Shown here: positions 36,406-45,544 of the stretch, in pieces
How positions within the stretch are numbered: position 1 is the first letter of the stretch
Layout of the letters: each line of letters begins with the position of its first letter
Origin: Catellatospora tritici
GTDB taxonomy: Bacteria > Actinomycetota > Actinomycetes > Mycobacteriales > Micromonosporaceae
Length of the DNA stretch: 64,000 nucleotides
Direction: 5' to 3'
NCBI RefSeq assembly: GCF_019083965.1
Contig: NZ_JAHRCY010000026.1
Location: 1 to 64,000, forward strand
Notes under the pieces: generated by a model
Told to the model about the DNA's origin: nothing
Seen by the model: the letters and a program-made list of their open reading frames with translations, nothing else
Database searches by the model: none
Translations under genes and position numbers: made by a program

Positions 36406-37263
36406 TCAACGGATCGGCGCCAGAATCCCGACGATCGCGGGTCTCAGCCCCGCCAGGAGCGCGACGTCGTCATCGGCGAACGCCGCGAACACCAACGCGC
36501 CCATGACCTCCGGTGCTTCGACCAGCGTCGGGAACTGGCCCACGACCACGGCCGGGTCCAGCCTGGCGAGAAGCCGCCGCGCCAGCAGACCGTCCCCGGA
36601 GAGGGCCTCCCCCGGCCAGGTCGTCGAACCCAGCCAGCCCAGCAGGGCGCGCGCCGCCACGGCGTGGTCCGGAACCGACCGCCGCAGCCGATCGAACAGG
36701 CGGTCCACCGTGTCCTCGGCCGCGTCTCCGGCGGCCGGTCCCGACAGGTTCAGCAACTGCGCCGAAAGCGCGGCCGGAACGCGGTTGGCCGCCATCGCCG
36801 CGACGTCTCCGGCGGGACGGAACTGGATCTCGCCCTCGTCCAGGTCCAGGGCGGAGATCATCCAGCCGAGCAGCGCCCTGGCCGTTCCTCGTATCCCCAG
36901 TTCCGAAAAGTACAGTTCGAGCCGCACCGGGTCGGCGAGCACCAGGTCGTCGCCGAAGCGCCCGCGCTCCCACGACAGCCGGTCGCCGTGCACGGTCGCC
37001 GCGCCGAGCAGGGCGCCGTCTTCGCCGTACAGGGCGATGGTGAGGTCTCCGGGGCAGCGGCAGACGTCGCCGGCGAAGGTCCCGGTCGTGGTCAACCGGC
37101 GCAACCGGTCCAGCGCCACCGGATCGTCGACCCGCGCCAACACCGGCCGGTTCGCGACGGGCGGGGCGTCCTCGCCACCCGCCAGCAGCGCGACTCTGGT
37201 GGCAGCGGACCACGCCCGCGCGAGCCACTGCCGCACGGCCGCCGACGGTTCCGCCATATCCAT
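36406..37263 (-). CDS. hypothetical protein
   Basis: A 285-residue soluble protein starting at ATG 37263 (second in-frame ATG at 37257) with an AGGAGG ribosome site. It is rich in Ala, Leu, Arg and Asp, mostly helical, with a beta-rich stretch at about 60-115 (LTIALYGEDGALLGAATVHG). No signal peptide, membrane helix or catalytic motif was seen. It lies 32 bp after a methyltransferase gene on the same strand, so they may be co-transcribed. Unknown function. Confidence 0.6.
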   Translation of the reverse strand: MDMAEPSAAVRQWLARAWSAATRVALLAGGEDAPPVANRPVLARVDDPVALDRLRRLTTTGTFAGDVCRCPGDLTIALYGEDGALLGAATVHGDRLSWERGRFGDDLVLADPVRLELYFSELGIRGTARALLGWMISALDLDEGEIQFRPAGDVAAMAANRVPAALSAQLLNLSGPAAGDAAEDTVDRLFDRLRRSVPDHAVAARALLGWLGSTTWPGEALSGDGLLARRLLARLDPAVVVGQFPTLVEAPEVMGALVFAAFADDDVALLAGLRPAIVGILAPIR

Positions 37264-37295
37264 CCGAAAGCCCCTCCTGCCCACCGGGCCTATGG

Positions 37296-38186
37296 TCACC
37301 CGAGCGTCGCGTCGAGCTGGAAGTGCCAGACCACCACCGACGGCACGCCGCTGATCGCGGCCAGGGACGCCTCCGGGCACCAGTGCTGCAGATCCCAGCT
37401 CATGTGCGACGGCAGCTCGTGCGGTGCCTCGCCCAGCGTCATCGGCCGGACCAGCTCCGCGCAGCCACGCACCTGGAACCCGAGCGGCAGCGCCGCGGCC
37501 AGGTACGCGCTCAGCGGCCGGTGGTACTCGACCAGGATGCTCGGGCGGCCGTCCGGCCCCGGCTCGCGCGGCAGGGTCGGCCGCAGGTACGACAGCAGCT
37601 GGTGCGCGTCCGAGACGACCAGATGCCCACCGGGGCGCAGCACCCGCGCGAACTCCGCCAGCACCACACCCAGGTCGGGCAGGTACGCCAGCGCCAGCCC
37701 GCACACGATGGTGTCGACGGCGTCGTCCGGCAGCGGCAGCCGCGCCAGGTGCGCCTGGTGCAACTCGGCTTCGGGCAGGCGCTCGCGGGCCACGGCCAGC
37801 ATCTCCGGCGACTCGTCGACGCCGATGATCCGATGGCCGAGTTCGGTCAGGTACGCCCCGTGCCGACCGGTGCCGCAGGCCGCGTCCAGCGCGACGCCGA
37901 CGGGCAGGCCGTCCAGGATCCGGCGGACAACCGGCTGTTCCAGCTCGATCATCGTGTTGGGCTGGTCGTAGGTGGGTGCCCAGTCGCGGTAGACCTCGGC
38001 GGAGCTGATCGCACCCGCGACCGCGTCCACTCCGCCGGACCGCAGCATCGGCTCGTCCAGCAGTGCGCGGATCTCGGCGATGCGAGCCTCGACGAACTCG
38101 CGATCGGCGGTGCCCTCGCGCATGGCCCGCAGCAGCGCCGCGCCCTGGAGGCCGAGCACATATCCCAGCGGGCTCAGATGTGTCAC
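37296..38186 (-). CDS. class I SAM-dependent methyltransferase
   Basis: A 296-residue methyltransferase. An N-terminal helical part (1-95) precedes motif I ALDAACGTGRHGAYL (about 120-134), motif II IIGVDESPEM, and the post-motif VLRPGGHLVVSDAH. This resembles the small-molecule and quinone-type methyltransferases. GTG 38186 was chosen because an upstream extension to 38306 covers promoter-like sequence. Substrate unknown. Confidence 0.85.
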   Translation of the reverse strand: MTHLSPLGYVLGLQGAALLRAMREGTADREFVEARIAEIRALLDEPMLRSGGVDAVAGAISSAEVYRDWAPTYDQPNTMIELEQPVVRRILDGLPVGVALDAACGTGRHGAYLTELGHRIIGVDESPEMLAVARERLPEAELHQAHLARLPLPDDAVDTIVCGLALAYLPDLGVVLAEFARVLRPGGHLVVSDAHQLLSYLRPTLPREPGPDGRPSILVEYHRPLSAYLAAALPLGFQVRGCAELVRPMTLGEAPHELPSHMSWDLQHWCPEASLAAISGVPSVVVWHFQLDATLG

Positions 38187-38650
38187 GCTGGGCAACCTAG
38201 TCAGACCCCGTCCGCCGCGCCACCGACTTAACCGGCTGCCGTATCGCACCGCGAGCCGGAAGACGTCCGGAAGTTTCGGTTCCGATGTGCCGGTGATGCT
38301 CGGCACCTCGGGAATCTCCGAGGTCGACCGTCGCTTATCGACATATCGTCACCCTGCACAGCCAGCAGCGATGGCGATCAGGCGGTAGCCGTATCAAGAT
38401 CGTATTTCCGAAATATTACCGATAGTTGTTGACGGTCAGTTGGCCAAAACCAATACTGACGTCGTCGACAGACGTCCACCGCTGTCGATGTCGGTTCGAA
38501 CCGCCACCGTCCCCGGCCGACCGCACGACCCGCACCCATCGCGCCGCACCCGGTGCGCCACGGCCGCCGTCCGGGCCGAGGACGCCCCACCGGGTCGATG
38601 CACGCTGCCCGGCCCGCCCTGGCCGGGGCCGTCCCGAGAAGGGAGCACAC
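38187..38650. other. long upstream region of the xylanase gene
   Basis: About 460 bp before the GH11 gene. The part at 38390-38460 is clearly AT-richer than average and holds the promoter at 38429. From 38460 to 38650 the sequence is GC-rich and without protein-like reading frames, so it is probably a long 5' leader. No known riboswitch was recognised. Confidence 0.4.
38429..38457 (+). promoter_or_regulatory. predicted promoter of the GH11 xylanase gene
   Basis: TTGACG (38429-38434) and AATACT (38452-38457) stand 17 bp apart in an AT-rich patch, about 190 bp before the start codon. Confidence 0.45.
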
Positions 38651-39637
38651 ATGCACGACACACCCGCTCACCCCGACAACCGGCGGCGCGGCCGCGCCAT
38701 ACGCCTGCTCGGGGCCGCCTGCGCCGCCGCACTGGCGGCCGCCACGATGCTGCCCGGCGCCGCGAACGCGGCCGTGACCTCCAACCAGACCGGCACCAAC
38801 AACGGGTACTTCTACTCGTTCTGGACCGACAGCTCCGGCACCGTCTCCATGGACCTGGGCTCCGGCGGCAACTACAGCACCTCGTGGAGCAACACCGGCA
38901 ACTTCGTCGCGGGCAAGGGCTGGAGCACCGGCGGGCGCCGCGGCGTCACGTACGCCGGCAGCTTCAACCCGTCCGGCAACGCCTACCTGGCCCTCTACGG
39001 CTGGACCACGAACCCGCTGGTGGAGTACTACATCGTCGACAACTGGGGCACCTACCGGCCCACGGGGACGTACAAGGGCACCGTCACCAGCGACGGCGGC
39101 ACGTACGACATCTACCAGACGACGCGGTACAACGCCCCGTCCATCGAGGGCACCAAGACGTTCAACCAGTACTGGAGCGTCCGGCAGTCGAAGAAGACCG
39201 GTGGCACCATCACCACCGGCAACCACTTCGACGCGTGGGCGGGCAAGGGCATGAGCCTCGGCGCCTTCAACTACATGATCCTGGCGACCGAGGGCTACCA
39301 GAGCAGCGGAAACTCCAACATTACGCTCGGCACCACCGGCGGCGGTGGCGGTGGCGGAGGCGGCGGAGGAGGCACCTGCACCGCGACCCTGTCCGCGGGC
39401 CAGCAGTGGAGCGACCGGTACAACCTCAACGTCTCGGTCAGCGGCGCCACCAACTGGACCGTGACGATGAACGTCCCCTCTCCCGCCAAGGTCCTGTCGA
39501 CCTGGAACATCACCGCCAGCTATCCCACCGCCCAGCAACTGGTCGCCAAACCCAACGGCAGCGGCAACAACTGGGGCGTCACCATCCAGCACAACGGCAA
39601 CTGGACCTGGCCGACGGTCTCCTGCAGCGCGGGCTGA
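38651..39637 (+). CDS. secreted GH11 endo-1,4-beta-xylanase with CBM2-like module
   Basis: A 328-residue exported enzyme. Signal peptide about 1-41 (Arg-rich start with Arg-Arg, cleavage near ANA), then a GH11 jelly roll (42-230) with the nucleophile Glu in LVEYYIVDNWG and the acid/base Glu in ILATEGYQSSG; YSFWTDSSGTVSM and GKGWSTGG are also typical. A run of 13 Gly links it to an ~85-residue CBM2-like carbohydrate-binding module with bordering Cys (CTATLSAG to VSCSAG). ATG 38651 has a GAAGGGAG ribosome site. It degrades xylan outside the cell and fits the CAZyme region around it. Confidence 0.93.
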   Translation: MHDTPAHPDNRRRGRAIRLLGAACAAALAAATMLPGAANAAVTSNQTGTNNGYFYSFWTDSSGTVSMDLGSGGNYSTSWSNTGNFVAGKGWSTGGRRGVTYAGSFNPSGNAYLALYGWTTNPLVEYYIVDNWGTYRPTGTYKGTVTSDGGTYDIYQTTRYNAPSIEGTKTFNQYWSVRQSKKTGGTITTGNHFDAWAGKGMSLGAFNYMILATEGYQSSGNSNITLGTTGGGGGGGGGGGGTCTATLSAGQQWSDRYNLNVSVSGATNWTVTMNVPSPAKVLSTWNITASYPTAQQLVAKPNGSGNNWGVTIQHNGNWTWPTVSCSAG

Positions 39638-39665
39638 CGCGACGTACCAGCGATCCGGCGCCCAC

Positions 39666-39693
39666 GGCGCGGCGGTCATCGGGCCGCCGCGCC
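39666..39693. terminator. terminator between xylanase and esterase genes
   Basis: Perfect 10-bp arms (39666-39675 and 39684-39693, loop of 8) 28 bp after the xylanase stop, in a convergent gap. Confidence 0.65.
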
Positions 39694-39824
39694 AACGGTC
39701 GGTGGATGGCTCTCGAACGGTGGTGCCGACGTACCCGAACGAGGTCTCCGTACCGACTTTGGGCGGGCCGGAGCGGCAGCCCCACGCCGGGGGCTGCTCG
39801 CCGACTGATCCGCCGGGCGGTCGG

Positions 39825-40934
39825 CTAGCGGGCCGACCAGCGCTGCGCGCCGGTGCCGTTGCACTCCCACAGCTCGACCAGGGTGCCGTTGGCGGTGGCG
39901 CCGCCGGTCACGTCCACGCACTTGCCCGATCCGACACCGACGATGGTGCCGTTGGCGTTGAAGGTGAAGCGCTGGGCCGCGGTGTTGTTGCAGGGCCAAA
40001 TCTGGATCTTCGTGCCGTTCGCGGTGCCGTTGGCGTTGACGTCGAGGCAGCGGTCGCCGAAGACGCGCAGCTCACCGGCGGCGGTGCGGGTCCACCGCTG
40101 GTTGGTGCCGGCGTGGCAGTCCCAGAGCAGCACCTGGGTGCCCTGGGCGGTGCTGCCGCCGGAGACGTCCAGGCAGCGCTTGGACTGCGGGTTGGACAGC
40201 AGCGCGGCGGCGTCGACGGGCGGCGTGGTCACCGACGACAGGCTGCCGGGCACCGACTGCATCGCCGCGTACCAGCGGGCGGCCATCTTGTCGTAGCCGC
40301 CCGCGTTGGGGTGCAGGCCGTCGGCCAGGTCGGCGGTGGTGAAGCCGGAGTGCAGGTCGACCAGGTGGGTACGCGGCCCCTTCTGCGCGACGATGCCGGG
40401 CAGGGCGGCGTTGAACGTCTGCGACTGGGCTTCCTGGTTGGCGTCGCTGCGAGGGATCAACTGAGCCACGAACAGCTCGACCAGCGGCGCGTTGGCCCGG
40501 ATCTTGTCGATCAGCGCGGACAGCCGGGCCGGGGCGTTGGGCACGTCATAGCCCTGACCGATGTCGTTGGTGCCGATGTGCAGCAGGATCGTGCGGGGAT
40601 TGGCGGCCTGGATCCAGCCGACGATGTTCGCGTCGAGCTGGTCGATGCGCCAACCGGAGTGGCCTTCGTGGTCGTGGTCGCCGAGATTGGATGGCCCGTT
40701 GACCCCTGAGCCGACGAAGTCGGTCAGGATGCCGCCTGCCGCCAGGCGCTGCCACAGTCCGATGCGGTACCCGCCAGGCACGTTGTATCCGTCGGTGATC
40801 GAGTCACCCAGCGGCATGATCCGTACGCCGCCGTTGGACTCGGCCCGCGCCGGGGCGGCGAGCGCCAGTGACAGCCCGGCGGCGAGCGCCAGCCCAAGCC
40901 CGGCGGCACCGAGCCGCCTGAGGTTCCGTCGCAT
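39825..40934 (-). CDS. secreted SGNH/GDSL esterase with ricin-type lectin domain
   Basis: A 369-residue exported enzyme starting at ATG 40934 with an AAGGAAGGA ribosome site. Signal peptide about 1-31, then an SGNH hydrolase with block I MPLGDSITDGYN, Gly in GVNGPSN, block III GTNDIGQG and block V DGLHPN (catalytic Asp/His). From about 245 a ricin B-type beta-trefoil has repeated Asp and Gln-x-Trp/Phe turns (NQRW, AQRF, AQRW). It probably deacetylates xylan or a similar polymer. It is a close paralogue of the 44359-45465 gene. A LacI-like palindrome lies 57 bp upstream. Confidence 0.92.
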   Translation of the reverse strand: MRRNLRRLGAAGLGLALAAGLSLALAAPARAESNGGVRIMPLGDSITDGYNVPGGYRIGLWQRLAAGGILTDFVGSGVNGPSNLGDHDHEGHSGWRIDQLDANIVGWIQAANPRTILLHIGTNDIGQGYDVPNAPARLSALIDKIRANAPLVELFVAQLIPRSDANQEAQSQTFNAALPGIVAQKGPRTHLVDLHSGFTTADLADGLHPNAGGYDKMAARWYAAMQSVPGSLSSVTTPPVDAAALLSNPQSKRCLDVSGGSTAQGTQVLLWDCHAGTNQRWTRTAAGELRVFGDRCLDVNANGTANGTKIQIWPCNNTAAQRFTFNANGTIVGVGSGKCVDVTGGATANGTLVELWECNGTGAQRWSAR

Positions 40935-40990
40935 AGCTGGTTCCTTCCTTGGGACGCGCATCGATCGATGGCGATGAGCTGTGCCATCTT

Positions 40991-41004
40991 GGCAACGTTG
41001 TCAA
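40991..41004. promoter_or_regulatory. LacI-type operator, copy 1
   Basis: TGGCAACGTTGTCA matches the perfect palindrome at 41299 with one change. On the minus strand it contains TTGACA, so it probably overlaps the -35 of the esterase promoter. Confidence 0.6.
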
Positions 41005-41298
41005 TGTGGACATAGGGCTGAGTTGATCATGTGTGGCCGAGTCGGGCCCCGCCGAACCCTCGTAGCGGCCCCGATGGAGCCCGCGGTGCCGCGATGGTGA
41101 CCTGTCGGTCGGACCCGGACCTTATTGCAGACATGTAACTGTGTGAATGTCAAGAGTTGACAGAATTCGCACGGGCGACGAATCTCCGTAACGGACCCTC
41201 AAGCTCAAACGCAATCACTCGTAGATGGACATCAAGCCAACAGATGTCCACAGTCGACCTTCACGGAAAAGAGGAAGGCAGCGTCTTCACCTCACATC

Positions 41299-41312
41299 TG
41301 ACAACGTTGTCA
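41299..41312. promoter_or_regulatory. LacI-type operator, copy 2
   Basis: TGACAACGTTGTCA is a perfect 14-bp palindrome with the central CG typical of LacI/GalR operators. It lies 180 bp before the GH59 start codon. Confidence 0.65.
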
Positions 41313-41491
41313 TCGCTGACGGCACCGGGAATGGCCCACTGATCGTGCTGTGGGACCGCGACACCAGCTTCGCCCAGAGCAGGGCCTTGCCCCGATCGCC
41401 TGACCCACCCGAGCCGCCGGTGGGCGGTTCAGATCCGGCGTACCGGACCGCCCACCGGCCCCCCTTCACCCGATCGAAGGAGTGTCATCTC

Positions 41492-44278
41492 ATGCATCCC
41501 CCTGCCCTGCGCAGGCTCCGGCTGCGCGGTCTCGCCACGCTGGCGCTACTGTCGCTGGCGACCACCGCGGCGGTGGCCGTGAACGCGTCACCGGCCAGCG
41601 CCGCCACGACCACCGCCAACATCAACGGCAGTGTCGTCGGGCGCACGTTCGACGGCATGGGCGCGATCAGCGGCGGCGGCGGCAACTCGCGGCTGCTGAT
41701 CGACTACCCGGCCGCACAGCGCTCGCAGATCCTGGACTACCTGTTCAAGCCCAACTACGGCGCGGCGGTGCAGCTGCTGAAGCTGGAGATCGGCGGCGAC
41801 GCCAACTCCACCGACGGCTCCGAGCCCAGCCACCAGCACGTACGCGGCGACATCAACTGCAACGTGGGCTACGAGTTCTGGCTGGGCGAGCAGGCCGTGG
41901 CCCGCAACCCCAACATCAGACTCGTCGCGCTGCCCTGGGCCGCCCCGGGCTGGATCGGCAACGGCAACTTCTGGTCCCAGGACATGATCGACTACGACAT
42001 CTCCTGGCTCGACTGCGCCAAGCAGCACGGCCTGAACATCAACTACATCGGCGGCTGGAACGAGCGCGGCCACGACAGCACCTGGTACAAGAACCTGCGC
42101 ACCGCCCTGAACAATCGGGGCTACGGCTCGGTACAGATCATCGGCGACGACTCCGGCTGGGGCATGGCCGACGAGTTCGCGAACGACCCGACGCTCAAGA
42201 ACGCCGTCGGCGTGCTGGGCAACCACTACGTCTGCGGCTACCTGTCCGACGCGACCTCGTGCGGGTCGACGGCGAACGCGTCGAACTCCGGCAAGCCGCT
42301 GTGGGCCAGCGAGTTCGGTTCGCAGGACGACAACTCCGGCGCGGCCCCGTTCATCCGGACGTTCACGCGCGGGTACCTGGACGCCCAGATCGTCGGGTTC
42401 ATGAACTGGCCGCTGATCGCGGCGCTCACCCCGAACCTGCCGTACCCGACGGTGGGGCTGATGGACGCGGGATCGCCCTGGTCGGGGTCGTATCGGCTGG
42501 GTCGCAACCTGTGGGCCAGCGCGCACGTCACCCAGTTCACCCAGCCCGGCTGGAAGTTCCTGAACAGCTCGGCCAGCGCCTACCTCGGCGGCAACCGGGC
42601 CAACGGCAGCTACGTGTCGTTGAAGTCGCCGAACAACGTCGACTACTCGACGATCTACGAAACCGCGGGCTCGCCCGGTACGCAGACGGTGAACGTGACC
42701 GTCTCCGGTGGGCTCAGCACCGGCACGGTGCACGTATGGTCGACGGACCTGAACTCGAACAACACCGCCGACCACCTGGTGAGGCAGGCCGACATTCTCC
42801 CGTCGGGCGGGGCGTACACGCTGACGCTGCAGCCCAACCGGATCTACACGGTGACCACCACCTCCGGCGGCGGCAAGGGCACGGCGACGTCCCCGGCGAC
42901 CTCGTCGCTGCCGCTGCCGTACGCGGACAACTTCGAGTCCTACAACGTGCGCGGCATGGCGAAGTACTTCTCCGACATGCAGGGCTCGTACGAGGTGCGC
43001 AACTGCGTGGCGGGCCACACCGGCAGGTGCCTGCAGCAGGTGGCGCCGATCCGGCCGATCAACTGGCAGGACGACAGCGACGCGTACACCCTGGTCGGTG
43101 ATCCGGCGTGGTCGAACTACACGGTCAGCCTCGACGTGGACATGCAGCAGGCCGGGACGGTGACCCTGCTCGGCCGGGCCAACACCCAGCTGCGTCCGCA
43201 GTACAAGCAGGCCGCCTACCAGCTGCGGCTCAACAACAACGGCGGCTGGTCGATCGAGCGCAACAGCACCGGCGGCGTGCGTACCGTGCTGGCCTCCGGC
43301 ACCCGCGCGGCGCTGGGCCTCAACACCTGGCACAGCCTGAAACTCGGCTTCACCGGCGACCAGATCACCGCCTCGGTCGACAACGGCACGCTGGCCACGG
43401 TGACCGACAGCTCGTTCAACTACGGCCAGGTAGGCATCGGCGTGGTGGGCTACCAGACCAACATGTTCGACAACCTGAACGTCACCCCCAACGGGCCCGG
43501 CAACGTCTCCGGCATCCTCAAGGGCCAGGAGTCGGGGCTGTGCGTCGACGTGCCCGCCGCGAGCCAGACCAACGGCACCGCGGTCAACCTGTGGGACTGC
43601 AACGGCGCCGCCAACCAGAAGTGGACCGCGACCCCGCAGGGCACGCTGTCGGTGTACGGCACCAAGTGCCTGGACGCCAACGCCGGCGGCACCGCCGACG
43701 GCACGGTCGTGCAGATCTGGGACTGCAACGGCAGTGGCGCCCAGCAGTGGACGGTCAACGCCGACGGCTCGGTGGTCAACGGCGGCTCGGGCAAGTGCCT
43801 GGACGTGGTCAACCACGGCGTGGTCAACGGCGCCGGCCTGGTGCTCTGGGGCTGCAACGGCGGCGTCAACCAGAAGTTCGCGCGCGGCGCGGCCCCGGGC
43901 ATCCTCAGGGGCCAGGAGTCGGACAAGTGCGTCGACGTGCCCGCCGCAAACCAGGCCAACGGCACCCGGCCCGCGCTGTGGGACTGCAACAACGGCACCA
44001 ACCAGCTGTGGGAGTCCACCACCACCAACCAGCTCAAGGTCTTCGACACCAAGTGCCTGGACGTGGCGGGCGGCAGCACCGCCGACGGCGCCGTGGTGCA
44101 GATCTACGACTGCAACGGATCGACCGCGCAGCAGTGGCGGATCAGGTCCGACGGTTCGGTGATCGGGGTCGGGTCCGGCAAATGTCTGGACGCGCTCGGC
44201 CACGGCACCGCCAACGGCACCCAGTTTGTGATCTGGACGTGTAACGGAGCCGCGAACCAGAAGTGGTTCCGCAGCTGA
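41492..44278 (+). CDS. secreted GH59 galactosidase with two ricin-type lectin domains
   Basis: A 928-residue exported enzyme. Signal peptide about 1-37 (cleavage at ASA). A GH59 (galactocerebrosidase-like) catalytic barrel covers ~40-330: GAISGGGGNSRLLIDYP, acid/base Glu in NYIGGWNERGHD and nucleophile Glu in LWASEFGSQDD. A beta-sandwich and a LamG-like domain follow (to ~670), then two ricin B beta-trefoils (about 675-800 and 805-928) with NQKW, AQQW and NQLW repeats. GH59 removes terminal beta-galactose; bacterial members act on plant galactans. ATG 41492 has a GAAGGAG ribosome site. Likely repressed through the operator at 41299. Confidence 0.93.
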   Translation: MHPPALRRLRLRGLATLALLSLATTAAVAVNASPASAATTTANINGSVVGRTFDGMGAISGGGGNSRLLIDYPAAQRSQILDYLFKPNYGAAVQLLKLEIGGDANSTDGSEPSHQHVRGDINCNVGYEFWLGEQAVARNPNIRLVALPWAAPGWIGNGNFWSQDMIDYDISWLDCAKQHGLNINYIGGWNERGHDSTWYKNLRTALNNRGYGSVQIIGDDSGWGMADEFANDPTLKNAVGVLGNHYVCGYLSDATSCGSTANASNSGKPLWASEFGSQDDNSGAAPFIRTFTRGYLDAQIVGFMNWPLIAALTPNLPYPTVGLMDAGSPWSGSYRLGRNLWASAHVTQFTQPGWKFLNSSASAYLGGNRANGSYVSLKSPNNVDYSTIYETAGSPGTQTVNVTVSGGLSTGTVHVWSTDLNSNNTADHLVRQADILPSGGAYTLTLQPNRIYTVTTTSGGGKGTATSPATSSLPLPYADNFESYNVRGMAKYFSDMQGSYEVRNCVAGHTGRCLQQVAPIRPINWQDDSDAYTLVGDPAWSNYTVSLDVDMQQAGTVTLLGRANTQLRPQYKQAAYQLRLNNNGGWSIERNSTGGVRTVLASGTRAALGLNTWHSLKLGFTGDQITASVDNGTLATVTDSSFNYGQVGIGVVGYQTNMFDNLNVTPNGPGNVSGILKGQESGLCVDVPAASQTNGTAVNLWDCNGAANQKWTATPQGTLSVYGTKCLDANAGGTADGTVVQIWDCNGSGAQQWTVNADGSVVNGGSGKCLDVVNHGVVNGAGLVLWGCNGGVNQKFARGAAPGILRGQESDKCVDVPAANQANGTRPALWDCNNGTNQLWESTTTNQLKVFDTKCLDVAGGSTADGAVVQIYDCNGSTAQQWRIRSDGSVIGVGSGKCLDALGHGTANGTQFVIWTCNGAANQKWFRS

Positions 44279-44297
44279 GGCCATGAACGTCCGTCCC

Positions 44298-44329
44298 GGG
44301 TCCCGCGCCGACACCGACGGCCGGGACCC
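44298..44329 (+). terminator. possible hairpin after the GH59 gene
   Basis: GGGTCCCG (44298-44305) and CGGGACCC (44322-44329) form 8-bp arms, 20 bp after the GH59 stop. It could end transcription or partly attenuate the downstream esterase gene. Confidence 0.4.
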
Positions 44330-44358
44330 GCCACCCCGTGTCAACGACAGGAGCAGTC

Positions 44359-45465
44359 ATGCGTACCAACCTCAGGCGGCTGGCCGCCGCTTGCGGCATC
44401 GTCCTGGCCGCCACGCTGGTACCGGCCGCGGCGACGCCCGCGCAGGCCGAGTCCAACGGCGGTGTGCGGATCATGCCGCTGGGCGCCTCCATCACCGACG
44501 GTTTCAACGTGCCCGGCGGCTACCGCATCGGACTGTGGCAGCGGTTGGTCGCGGGCGGCTACACCGCGGACTTCGTCGGCTCGGCCGCCAACGGGCCGAG
44601 TTCGCTGGGCGACCACGACCACGAAGGCCACTCCGGCTGGCGTATCGACCAGATCGACGCCAGTGTCGTCGGCTGGATCCGCGCCGCCAATCCGCGCACC
44701 ATCCTGCTGCACGTCGGCACCAACGATGTGAACCAGAACCACGACCTGGCCAACGCCCCCGCCCGGCTGTCCGCGCTCATCGACCGGATCCGTGTCAACG
44801 CGCCGCTGGTCGAGCTGTTCGTCGCCCAGATCGCCCCGGAGACCGACCCGGTGTACGAAGCGCGGATCAAGACCTTCAACGCCGCCATCCCCGGCATCGT
44901 CGCGCAGAAGGGGCCCCTGACCCACCTGGTGGACATGCACGCGGTGCTCACCACCGCCGACCTGGCCGACGGCACGCATCCCACCGCCGCCGGCTACGAC
45001 AAGATGGCCGCCCGCTGGTACAGCGCGCTGCAGTCGGCCCCCGCCGCCCTCACCCCGGTGGCCACGCCGCCGGTCGGGACGGCGGCACTGCTGGACAACC
45101 CCCAGTCGACCCGCTGCCTGGACGTCCCGAACAGCAGCACCGTCAACGGCACCCAGCTCCAGATCTTCGACTGCAACGGCAGCAGCGCCCAGCGCTGGAC
45201 CCGCACCGCCTCCGCCGAACTGCGCGTCTACGGCGCCCGCTGCCTCGACGTCAACGCCAACGGCTCGGCCAACGGCACCAGGATCCAGCTCTGGACCTGC
45301 AACAACACCGCCGCGCAGCACTTCACCTTCGGCGCCGACGGCACCATCCGCCACCAGGCCTCGGGCAAGTGCGTCGACGTCACCTCCAGCGGCACCGCCA
45401 ACGGCACCCTGGTACAGCTCTACGCCTGCAACGGCACCGGCGCCCAGCGCTGGACGGCCCGCTGA
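44359..45465 (+). CDS. secreted SGNH esterase with ricin-type lectin domain (paralogue)
   Basis: A 368-residue exported protein very similar along its length to the 39825-40934 product. It has a signal peptide about 1-33, SGNH domain with MPLGASITDGFN, GTNDVNQNHD and DGTHPT, then a ricin B trefoil (AQRW, AQHF, AQRW). The usual GDS of block I reads GAS here; the catalytic Ser is kept but the preceding Asp is Ala. ATG 44359 has a CAGGAG ribosome site. It lies 80 bp after the GH59 gene and is probably co-transcribed, working with it on a decorated plant polysaccharide. Confidence 0.9.
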   Translation: MRTNLRRLAAACGIVLAATLVPAAATPAQAESNGGVRIMPLGASITDGFNVPGGYRIGLWQRLVAGGYTADFVGSAANGPSSLGDHDHEGHSGWRIDQIDASVVGWIRAANPRTILLHVGTNDVNQNHDLANAPARLSALIDRIRVNAPLVELFVAQIAPETDPVYEARIKTFNAAIPGIVAQKGPLTHLVDMHAVLTTADLADGTHPTAAGYDKMAARWYSALQSAPAALTPVATPPVGTAALLDNPQSTRCLDVPNSSTVNGTQLQIFDCNGSSAQRWTRTASAELRVYGARCLDVNANGSANGTRIQLWTCNNTAAQHFTFGADGTIRHQASGKCVDVTSSGTANGTLVQLYACNGTGAQRWTAR

Positions 45466-45544
45466 CCAGCACCTCCATCGGCCGAATCGGGTGAGCGGGA
45501 TAAATCGGTTGCGCTGGTGCGGTGCTGAGACTTGGCTGTGCGGC

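Larger units (their letters stand above)
40935..41491. other. regulatory region between divergent esterase and GH59 genes
   Basis: About 560 bp without coding sequence. It carries two LacI-type palindromes (40991-41004 and 41299-41312), an inverted repeat TGTCAA-GAG-TTGACA (41148-41162) and an 8-bp inverted repeat TGGACATC/GATGTCCA (41226-41250). This is the densest set of control elements in the CAZyme region. Confidence 0.6.

Noticed and set aside
36389..36407. GC-rich partial palindrome as a terminator after the LysR gene
   Set aside because: Only five outer base pairs form before the stem breaks; too weak to call.
39340..39376. GGCGGT/GGAGGC run in the xylanase gene as a repeat element
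   Set aside because: It encodes the poly-Gly linker and needs no separate explanation.
41588..44344. 918-codon open frame opposite the GH59 gene
   Set aside because: Shadow of the GH59-ricin gene, with Val/Gly/His/Arg-rich non-protein-like sequence.
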